From assembly GCA_014871385.1 (NCBI GenBank), contig CM026432.1, positions 9,823,419 through 9,887,418 of the forward strand: DNA of 64,000 nucleotides. The letters are read 5' to 3'. Of this stretch, positions 13,684-27,673 are shown piece after piece; within the stretch, counting starts at the first letter, position 1; each line of letters starts with the position of its first letter. A model generated the notes under the pieces. The model was not told where the DNA came from. It saw only the letters and a list, made by a program, of their open reading frames with translations, and made no database searches. The translations under genes and the position numbers were made by a program. This DNA is from Ceratodon purpureus (lineage: Eukaryota; Streptophyta; Bryopsida; Pseudoditrichales; Ditrichaceae).

Positions 13684-14797
13684 AAAGTACCATTATGAAG
13701 AACTTGTTACTATGGTCTCTTTGTGAGGATGCACTCAATGATTACTTGCACTCAGCTCTGGAATGGTAGAGTGTGATGCAGTTTGGTAGCTTGTGAATAC
13801 CTCGTGAAGTAATCCCTTTTGGGATTTGCTCCCCTTCTATGCAGCAGCAGACCTGGAGTTGTGGAATCCTTTTCGACAAAGACCTCCTTGGTTTTCAAGT
13901 GGAATTTCCCCATGCAAAAAAAAACCCAAGTAGACAAAAAAATCCGAGCACGATAATTTTCAAGTGGGCAACACAGACCATGGGGTATGTAGGAAGAGTC
14001 CCTACCCGTTGGGACTCATGACCTAAGAGACGTCCTTCGGGTTAGGTTGGATTGCGCCATTGCCCTTCGCTTCAGGCCTCCCACGCCGCGAACCTATACC
14101 AGTAAGGGCTCTAATCTCTTTACATTTAGCAATTGTTCTGAATGTAGCTTTCGTTCTTGAAGACTCAGCCAGTTGTATCACTTTCTCCTTTAATACACTA
14201 CTAGCTTGACTTTCTCCTTTAATACACTACTAGCTTGACTCGTGCCGACCACGAGCACATAAAAAAATTCAAAATAAATATCAAAAGCTTTAAGTAGGCT
14301 TGATAGTGAAATGGGATCACACAATCAATCACGAAAAGCAAGTGAAAAACAAACACATCACAATCAAAAAGTTGCACAACAATTTCAAGAACACTCTTAG
14401 AATGCCAAGAAACATTTGCTGAATGCCAAGAACGCTCCTAGCAGGTTCTACTCCAAAACTTAGTCAAATAACCACTTATTCCATGTGTAAAATGTCATAC
14501 GTAGAAAGACACACAAAAAACACATTTTTTCTTTATTATATGGATGCTTTAATACAAGGCTACATTGATGTACTACCATAACACCATGGCAAGTTTGCCA
14601 CCTGGCATATAAATATTTATTTATTTTGGAAAAATAAGATTTGCTTCTCCAAAATTGAGTTTCTCAATTTTTGTATTTTGACAAAAAATTAGTAAAAATG
14701 ACCTTAGATGGCTTAGAATAACAAGATATTAATTTATTCTTTTTTTGTATTTTTTTGTCTTCATAATTTGTTAGTTTTTAGAATTATTTTTAAGCAA
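13684..14797. other. intergenic DNA, no gene recognised
   Basis: Anonymous sequence between the CACTA element and the MITE. A 29-bp tandem duplication beginning CTTTCTCCTTTAATACACTA occupies 14181-14238 (two nearly perfect copies). From ~14270 onward it becomes strongly AT-rich. Confidence 0.5.
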
Positions 14798-14916
14798 CAC
14801 TAGTGGAAACCATAACCTGTTTGACTAGAAATTTTGGTCAAATTGGACGCAAGTGACCAACTTGTGTCCAATTTGACCAAGATTTCTGGTCAAACAGGAC
14901 ATGGTTTCCACTAGTG
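14798..14916. mobile_element. CACTA-type MITE, 119 bp
   Basis: Both ends read CACTAGTGGAAACCAT inward. The two arms pair over about 55 bases with only a handful of mismatches, leaving a loop of a few bases, so the whole element can form one long hairpin. It is flanked by CAA on both sides (14795-14797 and 14917-14919), a 3-bp target duplication. The CACT start and 3-bp duplication place it with CACTA-type non-autonomous elements. The 6-kb element upstream has different ends (CACTACAA), so it is not the obvious source of transposase. Confidence 0.88.
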
Positions 14917-14919
14917 CAA

Positions 14920-17900
14920 ACCAGCAATGGCACTACATTATGAAAGATGAATCTTGGGATACACAAAGTTATGTCTAAACATCCGAATGTAGACTCTGCA
15001 TTCCGAAGTGAGGTTTAGCAACTGTGAGGTGTAGCAACTGTGAGGTATTACAATTTGTACTTACAAAATGCTTCACTTGGAAAAATGTGGGAAAATGATA
15101 ATTTACATCCCAAGAGTATAGGAGGGTAGGAGGTTTTAAACTAATTTTTTGTTGATATCTGGCTATACTAAATTTACTGGAGGTGTTTCAATAAATTGTT
15201 TTGATGAAAAAAAAATGAACCATATCTTTTCAAAAATAAATAAACATTTGTTTGAAACTACATGAACCTGCTATCCAACTACAATAATCATCACGTGTTT
15301 AAACAATCCAGGAATTCATTTGTTGAATCAAGAATTTAATAATAAAATTGTTGATACAAAAATCTAATATCTTCTTAAGTGTTTTTAGATTTAAAAATTA
15401 AATATTTGGATAAGTGCACATGATATAATCTGCCAATGTGAAGAACAAAAAGAAATCTTGTTGTCAATTTGAATAATTGGGATTTTATATAAAACTTTGT
15501 TCACGAAAAATTAAAAATTAAAAAAAAAAATAAAAAAATATATATATATATATATATATATATTTTAAATTGTATTAACTTGCTTGTCCATTTATTTTAT
15601 TATAAGATTTATTTTGTAAATGGTATGTTTCTAACATATGTGATATTTGTATAGAAATAGCTTTTAAGAAGATAACTAGTCTATTTTCTTGATTTTATAC
15701 CTGTTAAGACAATGTTATATTTGGAATTTTTTGAATGAAAATGGTCCTATTGTTAGTTATATATATTTTTTCCTCATATATCTTTCAGTTTGGTATTTAA
15801 TATATTGCAACAAGAAAGCACATAGTATTGATCATGCATTTTAAAAAATATATATTGTTGTATCATGAAGCACAAAATCTTCAAAAAAATGTAATAAAAC
15901 TATAAACGTACTTCAAAAATACTATATAGAGGTTCATCATTTGTAAATATATAAAATTCAAAAAGTGCTCTTTAAGAAAAACTTGGTCAATTGTAGACAT
16001 AGAGATGATGCCTTAAACATATACAACAAACAAGTCTAGACCATAGTGTTGCTAAAGGGAAAAAAAATAAAAAATAAAAATTAAAACAATATCTGAAAAC
16101 ATTCATCAATGGAAACCAATTTTTTGAAATTCTAACTTGCACAATTCTTAAAGAAAAGGAGAAGGCTAAAAATTAAGTGGTTATTTGGAGATGTTGGCAA
16201 TGAAATACATATTCCAACCAAAACTTTTATTAGAGGAAAATGTTAACTTTTGAAATAATTGTATTGTGTAGACTTAATCCGAATCCTCTATACTGAAAAT
16301 TACGATGATAAAAATATGATGTCTAATAATAATCCATAATTCAAAATCATTGTAAAAAACATTACCTTTAGTTGTTTGATTTTTTTAAATAATTTAATAC
16401 CTAAGCTTGATGTCCAAATCTATTTAGTAGTACAAATAAAAAAATGTAGAATATTGGCTTCATGTACATCCTTATAATGACCTGCAACTACCATTGGTAT
16501 TACAATAAAAAAATTATAAAAAAAAAAAAAAAAAACCTGAATATACTATAAATGAAACATAAAATTTCAATCATTTCAAAAAGTGATAAATGCTATTTGA
16601 CAAATATTAAGTACTTTTAAATTAAAAGCTAATGAACAGACTATTTAGCTATTGTAATCTAATGATCTTCCTTCCCAATTACGAGTTGGTTGTCTTTTAC
16701 TATCAATGTAAACATCTCCCTTTCAGCAATTAAATAGCCAACAACATTGGCAATAATTACACACAATGTAATGCATAGCTAGCAACTTTTGGTTTATTTC
16801 ATTATTCCTTTGAAATATCTACAACTATTGTTTACTATGTAATGTTTTATTTTTAAATCATTTGCTTGATTTCAAATATCTAATTTAAGAAACCTTATGG
16901 TTAATTTCTTAAAATATATTCATTTAAATTTTTTTAAATAGAAAAAAATATTTCAATTAAGAAAATGTTTCATTTTAGATTGGATATATAAAATGAAAGT
17001 CATTTGTGAAACCCATATAATACAGTAATGAATACTTTAAAATATGTCATTTAGAGATTTTTAAATAAAATTATCAAAAAATGTATACTAGTCAAATATT
17101 ATTTAGGAGTTAGTAAAATTATGTTTATTTATCTATCCATTTTTTGGTTGTTGGTTGGTCAAAAGCCAAATCAATATAAGATTCTAATATACATTGAAAT
17201 TAATGTTTATTTTATAATCATGGAATCTTTGCCACCATTTGAAAGATCGTTTATATATTGATTTGTCTCCATAAAATTTCAAGTGTTTTTGTTTTAAAAA
17301 TAAATATGTTAAGACAATCTATTGTGATACTTTGATATTTAACAATCCTTTGTTTATTGTGAGTTACTTTATATTTAAACTTCCATATTATTTAAATTAT
17401 ATTACAAACAATATTATATAACAACTTTAATTAGAATACATCACTATGTAAGTTTAAAATTGTCATTATTGAGATTGCAAACATTTGTAATGTGGATTCT
17501 TCTAATTGAACATCAAACAATTTGATAATAAAAACTAAGTAGATTAAAAAATTGTGGTTGTAATTTTTGTGGTAATGTACAAACCTAAGAGTATAATCTT
17601 AAAGCTTTATAATTAATTGAAATGGTGCATTATTCTTTGTAAGATTTACAATTTAATTTGGCAAAAACAAATATTAAGGGGTTATCAAATTAGTTCTTAA
17701 ATCTATAGTACTTCACAGTACATTAGTAAGACATTTGGCTTGCCATTTTATTGTACTAAAGAATAACATTTTACAAAATAAAAAACTTTGTTACATAATA
17801 GAATCTAATCACACAACAAGGAAATGTTTGAGGGTAAGCAATAAATGCCTATGAAATCATTGAAATATTTTAAAGAACATACTAAAAATCTTAGATCTTT

Positions 17901-18200
17901 CAACAACTATTTCAATGAATTATTTCAAAAAATAGATATCGTACAAAAAACTATGATAGGTTAGTACATGAATCTTAGACTTATTTAAGCCAAAATTTCC
18001 TTTATATAAAGCGGGGATAGACTCCATTTATTTATAATTCTAATTATGTGCTTTCTCTATGCCCTTCTTGGAACTCTTTTCCAATCAATTTACACGTCAA
18101 GCAACTTTTGATCTTTGAATGGAGTAACTTATTGTCTTCACCCCATACTTCCCCTTAAAAAACCCCAAGTCTAGATAGGTTAAGAATTTCTTGTTGCATT
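14920..18200. other. AT-rich intergenic DNA
   Basis: About 3.3 kb of very AT-rich sequence without open frames of note. It contains a short (TA)n microsatellite at about 15537-15563 and several homopolymeric A runs (for example near 16520). I see no gene, RNA gene or bounded transposon. Confidence 0.6.
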
Positions 18201-18520
18201 GTGGAACGAACAATAAGAAATTATGAACATTGCTCAAATTGTGCATCAATATGTTCCTCCGATGTACATTTCAGCATCCTTTGGGTTCAAACACCGATCC
18301 GGCGGCCTCGTGCAGCATGGACGCCATACGGATTGAGGCCCGGAACCAAGAACCGGGACCCGGGTATGATGCAGCAGGCGGGGGAGGAGGGGGAGGGAGA
18401 AGGGTGAAGAGCAGCGGCGGCCTCAGGAGAAGCCCTCTTTTGCTTCTCGCAAGTGCGTTGCTGCGGCTGCATTGCATCTCATCTCGCCTCGTCAGGCACC
18501 AGCAGCAAGCAGCCGGCACC

Positions 18521-19799
18521 ATGAAGACCATCTTGGCGTCGCAGACCATGGACCTCCCCGAGGAGGTCAAGGTCGAGATCAAGGCCAAGCAGCTTAGGGT
18601 TTCGGGTCCCCGCGGCGTGCTCACTCGCGACTTCAAGCACCTTAACCTCGACTTCCAGCTGCAAGAGGGCGGCCGTAAGCTCAAGGTGGACGCCTGGTTC
18701 GGCACCCGCAAGACCATGGCCGCCATCCGCACTGCTATCAGCCACGTCAACAACCTCATCACGGGAGTCACCAAGGGCTACCGTTACAAGATGAGGTTCG
18801 TGTACGCCCATTTTCCCATCAACGCCAGCATCGGCGCCGACAAGGACAGCATCGAGATCAGGAACTTCTTGGGCGAGAAGAAGGTACGCTCCCATTCTTC
18901 TGCGAGGTTTGGTTGTGGAGGTTTTAGGGTTTAGTGTGCCGGTTTAGGGTTTGGAGGTATGAATGGCGTTTGTGTGTCTGTCTGTTTGTTTTGTCTGTTG
19001 TATATGTAGAACGTATTACGAGGAGGAAATGGGTAGTTTTCGGAGCTGCGGTGGGCGTTCAGTTAGTGACTGTAAATTAGGGTTAGGGTTTAGTTATGTG
19101 AACCTGAGATTTACGTTTGCATTCTCTGTGACATCGAACTCTTGAAAGATATCGGAAGGATATTGCGCCGCCTCCGTAGAGCCTCACTCTAGGTGCCGAA
19201 GGATTTTGTATAACTTCTGAAGTAGCTGTATGACTCTTGTGCGTTTGCCTAGTGCAGTAAGACGGTGGTATCATTAGAGCTAGAGTTTTCTTGCAGGTTG
19301 TATTTGTGTTTGGTGTGGGGTCTCCGCAGGCTACCTATTTCGATGGTCTATTGTAATTGATTTATCTTTCATTGATGAATGTGGTCAATAACTTTGTTAC
19401 TCCGTAGACTCAAGAAAGTCTAATAAAAACGATGGCTTGATTTTTCAGGTGCGCAGAGTTGAGATGTTGAATGGTGTGACCGTGACTCGCTCTGAGAAGG
19501 TCAAGGATGAGTTGGTTTTGGATGGAAACGACATCGAGCTTGTGTCTCGATCTTGCGCTCTCATCAACCAGGTATGATGATCGGTATCTTTCGGCATGTT
19601 TTTGCTGATGCGGTTTTGTCCTAGGTTTTTGTGTGTTCTTCAAATCTTATCTGATGCAATTTTTTTGTAGCCCGGGGATACTGATATTTGCTTGTGGTGT
19701 TTTGTTGTTGTCCAGAAATGCCACGTGAAGAAGAAAGATATCAGGAAGTTTTTGGATGGTATCTATGTCAGCGACAAGGGAACCATCGCTGAAGAGTGA
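18521..19799 (+). CDS. RPL9: 60S ribosomal protein L9 (uL6)
   Basis: Three exons, 18521-18883, 19449-19571 and 19716-19799, with GT-AG introns joined in phase 0 give a 189-residue protein, the usual length for eukaryotic uL6. It starts [20 protein letters not shown] and includes [17 protein letters not shown], the N-terminal uL6 repeat, then [16 protein letters not shown] and the second repeat [20 protein letters not shown], ending [20 protein letters not shown]. uL6 is a structural protein of the large cytosolic subunit near the GTPase-associated region and sarcin-ricin loop. The start is the first ATG in a good context (CACCATGA). The first exon is GC-rich, unlike the flanks, as expected for a highly expressed gene. 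No disabling change was seen. Confidence 0.97.
18921..19092 (+). promoter_or_regulatory. telo-box-like motifs in RPL9 intron 1
   Basis: GTTTTAGGGTTTAG (18921-18934), GGTTTAGGGTTTGG (18941-18954) and GGGTTAGGGTTTAG (about 19079-19092) are the reverse complement of AAACCCTAA. Such telo-boxes are known in promoters and first introns of plant translation-machinery genes and are bound by TRB/Pur-alpha-type factors. Function here is inferred from position and motif only. Confidence 0.55.
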
Positions 19800-22463
19800 A
19801 AATGATACAACTTCCACTTGGAATTTATATTTTTTTATATAAAAGTGGATACTTGTTTTGCACAAGAATTGTCTTGTCTATGTGGGAATTGTGAAGCAAT
19901 AAGCGGCCGGTGATTATGTTGACTATAAGGATTTTCGATCTGTGTACTGCGATACTTCTGTGCTCAGTATTGGTGGTTGTATGTTTTTGGGAGTCATTTT
20001 CTAAAAGGTTTATTGCAGTAGTTGAAATCCTCTTAGAAATGGATTGGGGATTTCAAACTGTTTTTGATTGCTTTATCCCTTTGCAATTTTATAAGAAGTC
20101 TATATTTTAGCGTTGTTTGTATTGTACGACCTTACGAGAAATAAGCAGGGATTATTTTTGAGAGCACGTCAGTACAAGGAAAAAGTTGATGAGGGGTAAG
20201 TGGTCTAGTCCCGTCCCCAAGGGTGCTTGTGTCGCCAAGTATCGAGTTAAGGTTTAGCTCTTCGTCCTTTGCTCCCCTTCCTCATCACATGATCGTAGGT
20301 CCATTGTCTAGGTTTGTTTATAATTTCTCTGCAATTGACTATTATTATGCTGAGCTATTTCACTTGTTGAGGCTATTAGTGGGCTTAGGAGCACACATGA
20401 AATCTTACTGTGAACAGACGACTTGTTCAGTCGCACAGTTAGCAGTCTCTTAATTTCCTGCAGGGGCCATGTTGCCGATAATTACATTATATACTTCAAT
20501 TCTTGAAACATGGTATTATCGTTTACACAGTTCTGCAAAGTTGTTAAAGGTGGCACTTTTAGAAGAAAGACCCTCGTTCACCCGCTTTCAAATTGCTCGT
20601 CAGTGAATCCAGTGTTGTCTCACGTACTTCTCGTGCATAGCTGGACTAAGCTTTGAAAACAATTCAGTAGGCTATGTACTTACATGAAAGTCGATGAGCT
20701 CGTTTACATCGATAGCACGCTCACAGATTTGGTGCTTTCTAAGTTCCACTGGGTTCACTTGGTGGTTTATAAAAGTACTGCTCCATCAAAGCATACATAA
20801 GAATATATGTACCACTACATTATAATTGTGACACATTACCCCTACAACCTTTTAATGTCCCTGATGCAAAATACTTGACAGAAAGACAATCTATTCATGT
20901 TGGCCTCTTTATTCTAGGATGTCGGAGTTTGTAAATTTCTTCGTCTACATGTAGACTATATGGACACAATAGTTTACGTAGACCACTACATCTACATGCT
21001 ATAGTATTTTATCTTGTAATTTCATAACCAAAGTAACTTCAAAATGTTTTGAAGAATTGTCTCTAGCATCTTGTGAAGTAAGTTGAGTTGTATTATCACC
21101 AAAAGACCTGGTCCTACATTATAAAAATTTATATGAAGATGCCCAAAGTCACTAAGAACCTTGTGCCTTGTACAAGTATGCGTCTTCAGAATCCAAACTA
21201 TGTAAGCGATTGTTGCTAGCTAGTTCTTCTAAGGTGGATTTCCTATAAATCACAAGCGCTAAATCATTAACTAGCTAGCTCTTGTAAGGTGGACTAAACG
21301 AGAATTGCGAGTGCTAGATCATGGACTAAATTGTGTGCTACTAGTATATAAATACCAAAAAACCATGAAAGAAAAGTGACTTGGCTCTCTCTCTTCTTCT
21401 TTCTCTAATCACAAATGAGTCAAACCTTGAAATCTCCACCGGGATTAAAAAAGAAAAAGTAACCAACAAAGAAAGCCTCAATAATAAAAACTATGAGGTT
21501 CCTAAATACGGGTGCCATGCAGGCGCGGGATATCCATGCCTTTGTCAAGGGATGCATTGGATGAATGTGAATGGAATTGCCATTCATAGTTAATTTTTCA
21601 CATATGAGTCAAACCTCTTTTTATCTTTCCCATGGAGTACCTCCACTTTTGCTTCCCAAACTCCCACTTTAAATTTTAAAAACTTGAAAGAGTAATTGAT
21701 TAACACCAATGTAATAAAAAGATATTCATGGTCATCGATTGAGAAAAAAAATCTCTAAAAGGCAATGATATTGAATGGTTCTGTGAAGACATGGTGGGGA
21801 AGGCCGACATTCCCACTAGAATTCATGTTCGACGAATGCCAATGGAAATGCCGACTTCTCTGGCCATACTAGTACTAGTACCATAGAACTAGAATTTTAT
21901 TTTTCATTCATTCATCAAATAATATCTTGGCCGTCCAAGATGGACGGTGGGGATTTCCAGGCCCTCCTTCCACGGCTGAGTTCTGGCTCAACCAGAGAGA
22001 AGGGCTTGTTGTCGCTTCTTTGCTACATTAAAAAATTAATTCCATCAACCTTGCTCCCAGTAACCCTTCGTCATACGCTCTCTGCAACAAACAACCAAAG
22101 CCGACACAAAGCATACCGGTGATCACATTTCAGGAAATCCATAGAATTCTCTGTACACAAAAGCATGAAACGTGCACCATTACTACTATTGGTTTTCGTT
22201 ATCAAGGTTCACAAATGACACAAAAAGCCAGCAAAAGAAGCTCCAAGTGCCAATCTAAATCTCCTCATCTCATGACCATCTCTCAACTCTGCAACCATCT
22301 ATCCTATTCTAAGCATAAATATTTACAGTACAGAATCCCTACCTTGGTCTGAAAGGAACAGACTCATGCCTAAAATAAACCTAAGAAAGAGGTTGGCATT
22401 CATCTGTGACATAAGTCATGCCTCAAAGAACACTTTCCTGTACTTAACAACTTCACAGATGGC
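19800..22463. other. RPL9 3' region and intergenic DNA
   Basis: The first ~300 bases are probably the RPL9 3' untranslated region. The rest holds only short unsupported open frames and no recognised protein, RNA or bounded transposon. The final ~100 bases before 22464 are probably 3' untranslated region of the C2 gene. Confidence 0.45.
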
Positions 22464-23636
22464 TTAGAAACCTCCGCAACCTCCTCCAAGCAATGAACCA
22501 AGCAACAAGCCTCCCAGACCACCAGCTAGAAGACCAGTTCCCAGGCCGCCACTGCTTCGTGGGGGAGGTGCGTAACCCCCATAAGGATAGTATGGTGCCT
22601 GTTGGTAAATTGGGTAGGGCTGGGCTGCACCAGGGTAGTGGCCATAGCCAGGAGGATATGCATTAACTGGACCATCCTGCCCTGCCCCATATGGTGATGG
22701 ATACTCGGGATATTTGATCAGCTCTCCCAACCTCACAGACACGTTCAAGGTGCCTCTTGTCCTCCCTGATCGCCTCAATACCTGCCATGCATTGCAAACA
22801 CACATTTATCATATGTTCAACTGAATTTTTAGTGTAACTTATTCATAAAGGATTTTTGCAGAAGATTTTTCCGGAACACATGTCTAGAACAAGTAATTGT
22901 CTATGTACAACAGTAATAGCAGCACTTAGGATACGAGTAGGAGTTGAAGCTGTAAGAGCAAATTAAAATCGATTTATCTGAAAGATGGCAATTAAACCTA
23001 ACTGGCTTGAACTTAGTGAGAAAGGTTATCTTAACAAGGTTTGGCAGAGTGTTTGAGTGATTGTGACCACAGCTACATGGAACTAAAATATGCTAGTGAT
23101 AGCAGTGAAGATCATTCAACATCATTTGCACCGATATATGCCTGATGGAAGTTGAGGCTGATACAGGATCATATGTTATAAAGAAATGTTTAGATATGAA
23201 AACCCAATGGATTGGCAGAGGAAGAGGGTATGAGCAAGATCTTTACCGGCACGGTCATGATGTTGGGGCTCGATGAGGAGCTTCCCACCTTGTCCTCCAC
23301 CCTTTCTTCCACAGTGCCCTGGTTTTCTATGACGGTTGCCCTGAGGCCAGATAAGGGGATGGAGCTTGAGCCAACATGGGTGTTGCCGAAAGAGCCATGG
23401 TTGTAGAGGTCGATATTTACAACCGCATTCCCAGATTGCACGAGACGCTCATCAGCAGTGAGCTTCAGTGTTGTGTCCCAAGTAGGGTTCAAGTGCCCTC
23501 TGGTGTCCACTCGCGATGAAACCTTCATGTTTGGGTAAATCCATGCTACGGCATACACCGTCATCCTCCCGAAGGCGTTCACCTTCTTCAAGTTCTGGGC
23601 TGAGATTATCGTCACAAATATCTCCCGCTGCTCCAT
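22464..23636 (-). CDS. C2-domain protein, SRC2-like, 235 aa
   Basis: Two exons, 23636-23247 and 22781-22464, joined in phase 0. Residues 1-130 form a single C2 domain: it starts MEQREIFVTIISAQNLKKVN, then DTRGHLNPTWDTTLKL and VVNIDLYNHGSFGNTHVGSS, the order seen in plant SRC2/BAP-type C2 proteins, which bind membranes and often calcium. The second exon gives a Pro/Tyr/Gly-rich segment (YPPGYGHYPGAAQPYP) and ends in a Gly/Leu tail LGGLLLGSLLGGGCGGF, typical of SRC2-like proteins and possibly membrane-associated. Several calcium-ligand aspartates of the canonical domain are not obvious, so calcium dependence is uncertain. The start ATG at 23636 lies directly at the domain edge, as in the family. 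A cytosolic or ER/plasma-membrane role in stress responses is known for the family, not shown here. Confidence 0.92.
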
Positions 23637-26600
23637 GGCGATGGAGCTGGTCTTGATGTTCTAACCACACAGAAACTTTAAAACAGAAAAAGGCAAATTC
23701 AAAAACCAAGAAAAATTATACCAGAGCACAAATTACGCCCGAGAATCATGATGAAACCCCTACAAGTTGCATATCTTCTAATTGCATACATACCCCTTGT
23801 TTGTTTAAATACCACAAAACTGCACTCTTGCCTTGCTGGTACAAATTTCAAGAATTCTCACCTACTTCTAACCCGTGAGAAATAAAAACTTGCCTGACTG
23901 CTTGATCACAAAGTTTCACAATCATTCAATTCCCAGATACAAGTCGGCTCATCTTCAACTCCGAACATGCACACACCTGCTCCAGAAGCCCAAGAGATGG
24001 GTTAACTTGATGGTCTCCGCAGAGGCAGGAAACCCAAGAGAAGCGATTGCTAAATGCCCTCATGAACTTATGACACAACCTCTGGTTGATACGTATGATC
24101 TCCTGTCAACCATGTGTTGATCACCCCTCTCCATCAGGCTTCGTCAACCACGGTGGACCCACCTAAATCCAAAGAAATTGCATCTCGTTCGCCCTTTTCT
24201 CAAGAACGCATAAACTACAGACTGCAATGTTCGTCATGCATGCCGGAACTACGTCGATTCTGGCTATGATTCTGAAACCGCAATGATGGTTCCAAAATGC
24301 AGCTGCAAGGAAGCTTGCAAAAGTTAGTAATGCCGTGTAAGGTAGCAAGGTTGAAGCCCAGGATTCAGCTGTCTCAGGTATTACCTTAGAGATACATTTT
24401 CAAGTCAAGTTTGTGGGGCCATTATGCCAATATCTTACTTCAAGATTATCTCCTCGGGACAAGGCTTACAGTGGGGCCAATTCGCCAAGTTGAACGTAAT
24501 CCATTTCTCTATCAATCAAGCCTGAATCTGCCGTTGATCCGTCATCAACAAGCACCGACAATACAACATAGAAATTCGCCTGCCACAGTGCTTCGTGTTG
24601 ATAGATCGTAAATTGAACAGAAGAGAAAGCCAAATGGAAAATTTCTGAATCTCTGCTTATCATACCAACATTAAATCATAAGGAACTTCAAGCATCAAGT
24701 GACAGCTACAAAGAAATGAGAAACAGAGTAGCATGAAATAATAGAAATTTCCTTCATTGATGTGTTGGATTGCTTCTGATTCAGCTCAAAGTCCAGACTC
24801 AAGCTGTAGCGAGGAAAGCAACAATGTTCTCTGAATCGATTGGTGTGTACTGTATCATCTTGCACCACTCTGTAATCGGCTAAAGAATGATAAAATATTC
24901 TTGACAACCACGCTACATTACAACCTCTAGTAGCCGTTGCATTTTCAAATGTAAGTGCCAGGAATGGTCACTGGAGTGTGTGAAATAATCTAAATTGTGT
25001 GTACTCGTAGATCAAAATAAACTCAAATGAGGTAATGACTCTAAAAAACCTCATATTCGTTTATTTGGGACTATTCCACAGATTTGGAACTCCGATGAAG
25101 TCTTATATGTCCAAGAATTTGTACTAAGAGTTGTGAATTATTCACACGTGTATTATGAGATATGGTGTATTTCGACAAATAATGTATTACCTTCATCAGG
25201 TTTTATGATGAAGTTTTTTAACCAATTAACTAATTCAAAATTGACTGTTGGGAATACAGTTTACCTTTAAATGATCATGTTTTATGTTCTACTTCAATGA
25301 ATAGTTCAGTAGGCACAAAATACAATGAAGCCAAAAAAAAAAAATGAAACAATATTCCCATTTACAGGATAAAATGCAAAATGAGGTGATGCCTACACTA
25401 CACCTTACTTCCACTACAGTTTTTATATACAGTTCATATAAATTTAAATTAACAGTAGGTACACAAACTAACAAGGTGTATATAATATGTACCTCCAAAC
25501 ATATTAATGTATGATTAAACAAAAATGATCATTAATGTTGAGCTACATGAACCATGGAATTGAAAACGTGATTGGAAAGTATTAAGGTACATGCATCTAC
25601 AACGGATAACTTAAGCATTTCAGCATGGTGTAGTTCTGGTTATGAAGAAGGAGGTATAATGGGTTTGAAGAAAAATAAGGTTCGGATTTAAGGTAAATTG
25701 TTTTCTAAAAAATTAAGCAAAATTGAAATTACTATAAATTTTTAAGTGCAAAAGCGGATCAGACCCAGAAGCAACATATAGCTTCACCCATAAAGAACAA
25801 AACCAAGAGTAGTGAAGGACAAGGCTTCCATTACTTAGTGTTGCTCACTTTTGCAGTCACAGTCGCATTCTATTAGATAATTCATTTTGAATCTACTGTT
25901 CATCAATGTTCATCAATTATCCGCTACTGGTTTTCCATTGTTCTGTAACCAAGAAGTCTACTTATTGGTGATGGGCAGTTATCCGTTATAGATGCCTGTC
26001 CCTTATAATTCTATCACTAAAGCTTTAAAAGCTGGAGTGGTTGGATTCTATGAGAGTTATCCAGTACATGTTGAATTGTTTCCTACAGATTCACATTAAG
26101 AATCTATATTGAAGAACACATATTGTTTATACTAAAAAATGATACTAGACTTTATCTCAATTAAATAAATGTAAATCCGTTCAATAACCTTACACAAAAC
26201 CAAATCTAAACATGGTCTCAAATCATAGGGAGGTCTTTAAATTATCTTAAGGGTAATTTTATGCGTCAGCAAATTCTTCTATCCTCCTCAATGTTTATTT
26301 TAACACAATCTTGTTATAGCGTGCTTTTATATATTTTCATGTAATGCACATTCTGTGTGCAATTTTTTGTATGAACCTTAAACATATTGAAAGCTAGAAA
26401 ACTACATAAAATCTTATATATTTTAAATTGTCAAAAATTTAGATTAAAACATACAATGAATGGTAAGATTTTTTGGTAGAATATAGAAGTTTTATACATT
26501 TATGTGTATTTTTTCATGAAATGTACATTTCAATATTCCTTTATGGCTTTTCTTTAATCATAAAAGGTTTTATATCAAGTAAAATAAGTAAGTAATGTTT

Positions 26601-27673
26601 TATTATTTTATTATAATATAAAATGATTAGACATGTAGTTACATTGACAATAAAAAACACTGAACACAATGGATGTTTCACTTCTTTTTACCATGTTGTT
26701 GATTAATAGCTAATAGAATTAAATTGCATTGAAAGTATAGGGGCCAATAATTTGGGATGGGCTGTACAGAAATTAATTATCTATTTCATATGAATATATT
26801 AAACAAAGATTAGAATTAATAATGGAAATTTTGTGGTTAATAAAAAATGAAACATAATCTCCACCAATCAGACAGAAATTGTAATTACCAATGAGGTCTA
26901 TTTAATAATGAAGAACTCAAACATATCATGAAAGTGATTTTGGATTTAGAAAACTGACATGGGCCTCATTTTATGAGAGTGAAGCTTGAATTTAATATTA
27001 AAGACGCAACACTGTTTCGGCACCAAGAACACTTAAAGTACTTTAGAGTCATTGGTAGTAAGTCTGGAGCTGAGGACAAATTTTAGATAGTGCACATTTG
27101 TAAAATTTGTCAAGTTGACGATGCTTAGAAGTATCAATAATAAAGGCCAAATTATTTGAATTGTTCAAAAATCATTAACTGATTTTAATTTTTCAGCGAC
27201 ATTGCAATTAAATACATAGACCAATTACATATTGAAGATAACAATGTCAGTTAAATACAATACTACAAGCATTGTGTTGTTATCTACTTAGATAAATTAC
27301 AATTTATTTTTTTGTAAACATTAATTTGATTCAATTCTCCGGATTGTACACCAATTAGATCTTATATTATTGTAGAATAAAAAAATTTACATTATCTGTT
27401 CTATCCATAACTTTATCCTATAATGTTCAATGCTTATTTGAATTTATCAATGCTTTTCTAAATTTATCTTAGCAGTCAAAGAAGCATCTTATATAAAATT
27501 GCACCACTCTTTTTGTACACAAGAACATTATAAATTGAGAAACAACCAAAAGAGAGAGGTACAAATGGATGTTGCAATGTAAATTTTCCTTGAATAACAT
27601 TGTTGACACACGTGTACAAGAGGAAGTGTGAATCATACAGACACTGCGTCTAAGAAAATGTCTCAGAAAATTG
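23637..27673. other. intergenic DNA, no gene recognised
   Basis: The upstream region of the C2 gene (probable 5' leader near 23640-23670) followed by about 4 kb of anonymous, increasingly AT-rich sequence. Open frames are short, without domains or codon bias. No RNA gene or transposon ends recognised. Confidence 0.5.

Noticed and set aside
18271-18895. Minus-strand frames of 138-167 codons opposite RPL9 exon 1
   Set aside because: They are shadows of the GC-rich, strongly biased RPL9 coding exon and have no domain.
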